Source of the DNA: Halosimplex halophilum
Lineage (GTDB): Archaea; Halobacteriota; Halobacteria; Halobacteriales; Haloarculaceae
NCBI RefSeq assembly: GCF_004698125.1
Contig: NZ_SRHV01000005.1
Span: forward strand, 372,001-436,000
Reading direction: 5' to 3'
Length of the DNA: 64,000 nt
The translations under genes were made by a program, and so were the position numbers. Below the pieces are notes generated by a model. That model was given only the letters and a program-made list of their open reading frames with translations. It searched no databases and was not told the origin of the DNA. Positions 62,601-64,000 of this stretch are shown here, in pieces. Each line of letters opens with the position of its first letter. The first letter of the stretch is position 1.

Positions 62601-62900
62601 GTGCGTCCGTTCGTGGACGACGTGCAGTCGATGTACCCGGAGACGGAACTGCGTGCGCGCCGGGAGGACCCCGAGCCGGTCGAGACCAGGCAGCTGTTCC
62701 GCGAGAACATCGTCGAACGGCTCACGGAGCGACAGTTCGACGCGCTCAGAGCGGCTCACTACGGCGGGTTCTTCGAGTGGCCGCGCGTGAGTTCGAGTTC
62801 AGAACTCGCCGAGACGCGCGACATCGCCGCGTCGACGTTCCAGTACCACCTGCGCGCCGCCGAGCGGAAGGTGATCGACGCCGTCCTCGGGTCGACCTGA
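59637..62900 (+). CDS. Bat-type sensor regulator: pseudo-receiver, three PAS, two GAF, HTH_10
   Basis: A 1087-residue cytoplasmic protein. Residues 8-125 are a receiver-like domain whose phospho-Asp position is Gly57 (VVAGHELPDWDG). A charged coiled linker follows, then three PAS domains (about 165-285, 290-405, 412-525), GAF-like domains (about 540-680 and 710-870), a bacterio-opsin-activator N-terminal-type domain (about 885-1010), and a C-terminal HTH_10 (LTERQFDALRAAHYGGFFEWPR). The family senses light, redox or small ligands and controls transcription directly, without a kinase domain. Its target is unknown. Confidence 0.85.
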   Translation: MTGKPDPFRVLLVADDPELVAAVEDRRCTNGTVLTAATGETGLATVEDRAVDCVVAGHELPDWDGIELCRRLRGTGVNPPVILCPGDGSEALASDAISAGVSEYVPRPDGADPSELADRVGEAVDRVRSNRSADAAQVEGAIDDASDETEHEHDRNRDRELERQRDRYRAVFDEAFDAMVIADDEGRYVEVNDSATELFGLPEAELLGRSIGEFAPAEFDFEAAWRAFRESEADRGTFPLVDADGEEHVVEYAATTDIVPGQHLSVIRDVTDREERKRELEQREQRYANLVEESPAPINLFDSDGETVWGNDALVDLLGVDSRADLVGRSVFDFIHPDDHGAATEELERVFEKGDAVGPTDIRLTCADGETRHVRVKTTLGWYEGERVGQAVVVDITELRELESKLRRNERRYRTLVEMSPEPILVHSGGTVVFANDAAASLAGVESVDRLVGTSIVEYVAPDERHEVARTARRAERGESAPTDHEWTIRTREGEQRHIETTAHPITYEGEQAVLTAVKDVTDRFRHEAMLTALNERVRAMTCAEGREAIATVAAETLAELLDLDGAVVFEFDGQDDLVPLAPAEGDDGSDDRPRRITDGPVWDAFASGEVRTCGMAGATEPEAEFPFVSVLVVPVGNHGVLVGGATSERSLTTAQREVAELVAENLEAALDRAENESAIRERDSQLRRQNQQLEQLNRLNRIIREINQALVRSTSEAEIRESVCDRLSAANQYAFTWVGERDPSEERTRPLEWAGVDSEYVDTLRADGSRQPLQRMVDAAYREGSIQVVDDVLEDDDWERYRKDALTYGFRSIAVVPVCRGDAVDCVLVVYAEAADTFDGEERRVLEELGDTVGYALRNVRRTDAVHPEANTEVELTVGTERLFANRLSAELGATVEFVGAIDGEDGAIRAFFRLDGESVEPDRLTDFEFVRSVQPLSVDDAPGLYQLTLSTPPLFATLRADDAQLRALTAENGTTTLTVVLTGDVGVRPFVDDVQSMYPETELRARREDPEPVETRQLFRENIVERLTERQFDALRAAHYGGFFEWPRVSSSSELAETRDIAASTFQYHLRAAERKVIDAVLGST

Positions 62901-62992
62901 GCCGGCCACCTCTAGTCACCTAGACTGGGTCGCCGTCGCACTACCACGTATGTACACAGTACCGACAGGCCGTTCGAGACCAGTGATCGCCC

Positions 62993-63307
62993 ATGGCGGA
63001 TACGGATCACGCCGAGGTCGAACGTCGGGTCCACCACGACTGGGACGGCGATACCTCGCTCACGACGACGATCGTCGACGCGATCGCCGGTCTCGACGAC
63101 GACTACCTGTCCGGTGATAAACATCTCTACCAGCGAATCGACCCCGACGCGCTCGAACGCCTGTTCGTCTCGCGGTCCGGGATCCCGCGGTCGGAGGGGC
63201 GTGTTTCGTTCCCGTTCGGCGGTTGCCAAGTGACCGTCCACGCGTCGGGCGACGTTCTCGTCCGACCGCGGACAGGGAGGGCGGTCAGCCGTGACGAGTC
63301 CGCATGA
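62993..63307 (+). CDS. HalOD1 output-domain protein
   Basis: A 104-residue protein. After an acidic N-terminus, SLTTTIVDAIAGLDD, YQRIDPDALERLF and VSFPFGGCQVTVHASGDVLV match the haloarchaeal output domain HalOD1, usually attached to or beside response regulators. Its TGA overlaps the next ATG by 4 nt, so it is made together with the HalX regulator. Confidence 0.78.
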   Translation: MADTDHAEVERRVHHDWDGDTSLTTTIVDAIAGLDDDYLSGDKHLYQRIDPDALERLFVSRSGIPRSEGRVSFPFGGCQVTVHASGDVLVRPRTGRAVSRDESA

Positions 63308-63930
63308 CAGGGTCGAACGAGGTCGTCCTCGTCGTCGAGGACGACCCCGAGATCGCCGCGCTGTACGCGCGCTGGCTCTCCGAGGAGTACCAAACCCGGG
63401 TCGCCCACGGACCGGACGAAGCGCTCGACCGGCTCGACGAGTCGGTCACGGTCGTCCTGCTGGACCGGCAGCTATCGGAGGGCGATGGCGAGTCGGCTCC
63501 CGACAGCGAGTCGGCACCCGACGGCGAGTCGGTACTCGACGCGATCGCAGCCTCCGAATACGACCCCTCGGTCGCGCTGGTGACGGCCGTCGAACCGGAC
63601 TTCGACATCGTCGACATGGATATCGACGCGTATCGCCTGAAACCGCTCACCCGGACCGAGCTCCTGGAGCTCGTCCGGTCGCTGCGGCGCAGGGCCCGCT
63701 ACGACGCGTCGCTCTCCGAACTGTTCTCGCTCGTGTCCAAGCGGGCGGCGCTGATGGCCAGTCGGTCCGACGAGGAGCTGCGGGACAGCGACGAGTACCG
63801 CGAGCTCGTCGCGCGACTCCAGACGGTCAACGCACGGACGGACGACCTCGTCCGCGGGCTGAGTGCGCGGGACGTGGAGACGCTGTTCCGCCAGCTGGAG
63901 ACGCGACGGGGAGGGCCGGGCGGTGACTGA
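63304..63930 (+). CDS. HalX-domain response regulator
   Basis: A 208-residue protein. The receiver domain has acidic pocket EDDPE, phospho-acceptor Asp54 (VVLLDRQLSEG) and a late Lys (YRLKPL). A HalX domain follows (about 125-200, RRRARYDASLSELFSLVSKRAAL). Immediately after Asp54 is an insert of about 15 residues rich in Ser-Ala-Pro-Asp-Gly-Glu from a tandem DNA repeat, and the usual Pro after the phosphosite loop is Ser. It is coupled to HalOD1 before and a KaiC-like gene after. Confidence 0.85.
   Translation: MTGSNEVVLVVEDDPEIAALYARWLSEEYQTRVAHGPDEALDRLDESVTVVLLDRQLSEGDGESAPDSESAPDGESVLDAIAASEYDPSVALVTAVEPDFDIVDMDIDAYRLKPLTRTELLELVRSLRRRARYDASLSELFSLVSKRAALMASRSDEELRDSDEYRELVARLQTVNARTDDLVRGLSARDVETLFRQLETRRGGPGGD
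63488..63540 (+). repeat. Three tandem 18-bp units inside the HalX regulator gene
   Basis: Units beginning GCGAGTCGG start at 63488, 63506 and 63524, with one to four changes between copies. They encode Gly-Glu-Ser-Ala-Pro-Asp type repeats in the loop after the phosphorylated Asp. Confidence 0.75.
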
Positions 63931-64000
63931 CGCCGGCGACGAGCGGATCTCCACCGGGATCGACGGGCTCGACCGGGTACTCCACGGCGGGCTCGTACCC
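63923..64000 (+). CDS. KaiC-like RecA-superfamily ATPase, partial
   Basis: GTG63923 overlaps the HalX stop by 8 nt. The visible 26 residues (DERISTGIDGLDRVLHGGLV) match the start of KaiC-like ATPases, just before the Walker A loop, which lies beyond the window. In haloarchaea such proteins often accompany HalX/HalOD1 regulators in signalling. Confidence 0.75.
   Translation, partial: MTDAGDERISTGIDGLDRVLHGGLVP

Noticed and set aside
1-64000. CRISPR array, tRNA or rRNA genes
   Set aside because: No regularly spaced repeats and no tRNA-like cloverleaf or rRNA-like sequence were noticed by reading; a tRNA scan could not be run.

Overview
The window is haloarchaeal. Most of it is GC-rich with strong G/C preference at third codon positions and acidic proteins. 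Many genes have a TATA-like box about 22-28 nt before the start codon, which suggests leaderless transcripts. It also carries hallmark haloarchaeal families: HalX and HalOD1 signalling proteins, a Bat-type HTH regulator, Tat lipoproteins, archaeal Orc1/Cdc6 and DUF1616. I cannot name the species.

Region 1 (1-41,930, GC-rich) is a very large surface-glycan locus. It has alkaline-phosphatase-superfamily ('sulfatase-like') proteins at 1, 3522, 20271 and 24070. A clear UDP-sulfoquinovose synthase (SQD1/Agl3 family, 5193) is followed by two more sugar-nucleotide SDR enzymes. There are a WbaP-like initiating sugar-phosphate transferase (9727), an STT3/AglB-like oligosaccharyltransferase with an N-terminal winged-helix-like region and a C-terminal LamG domain (11383), and a DUF1616 protein. 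Two flippases (18603, 25181), GT-C membrane glycosyltransferases (2155, 21651, 38001), a GT-C-like membrane protein (16686), five GT4 enzymes and three GT2 enzymes are also present. So are an arylsulfotransferase-like propeller (26670), a GH99-like Tat lipoprotein (27984), and a dTDP-rhamnose-type set containing rmlA, rmlC and rmlD but no recognisable rmlB.

Region 2 (about 41,930-57,640) is an AT-rich island with a different codon style (many AAA, TTA, ATA). It holds a methyltransferase, three GT4 enzymes, a third flippase and a GT-C protein. Next comes a compact minus-strand cassette at 56,367-50,825: a putative glycosyltransferase with a KLHP motif, a GT2 / CMP-sugar-transferase fusion, stand-alone NeuA, NeuB and an FkbM methyltransferase. 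This looks like a complete route to a sialic-acid-like (nonulosonate) glycan. The island contains a shrunken IS6-type insertion sequence (50.4-50.8 kb). Its right edge is a scrap heap of a VirB4-like conjugation ATPase joined to the 3' end of an Orc1/Cdc6 gene, plus an IS605-like hairpin. This suggests arrival by plasmid or recombination.

Region 3 (57,647-64,000) returns to GC-rich sequence: an MFS transporter, a 750-bp gene-poor stretch, a 1087-aa PAS/GAF/Bat-HTH sensor-regulator, and a tightly overlapped HalOD1 - HalX response regulator - KaiC-like operon that runs off the end.

Together the genes would make nucleotide sugars (including sulfonated and nonulosonate types), build lipid-linked glycans, flip them, transfer them, and trim or decorate them outside the cell. 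The strongest candidates for novelty are the nonulosonate cassette with its fusion enzyme, the OST-LamG protein lacking a WWDYG motif, and the family of threonine-type 'sulfatases'.
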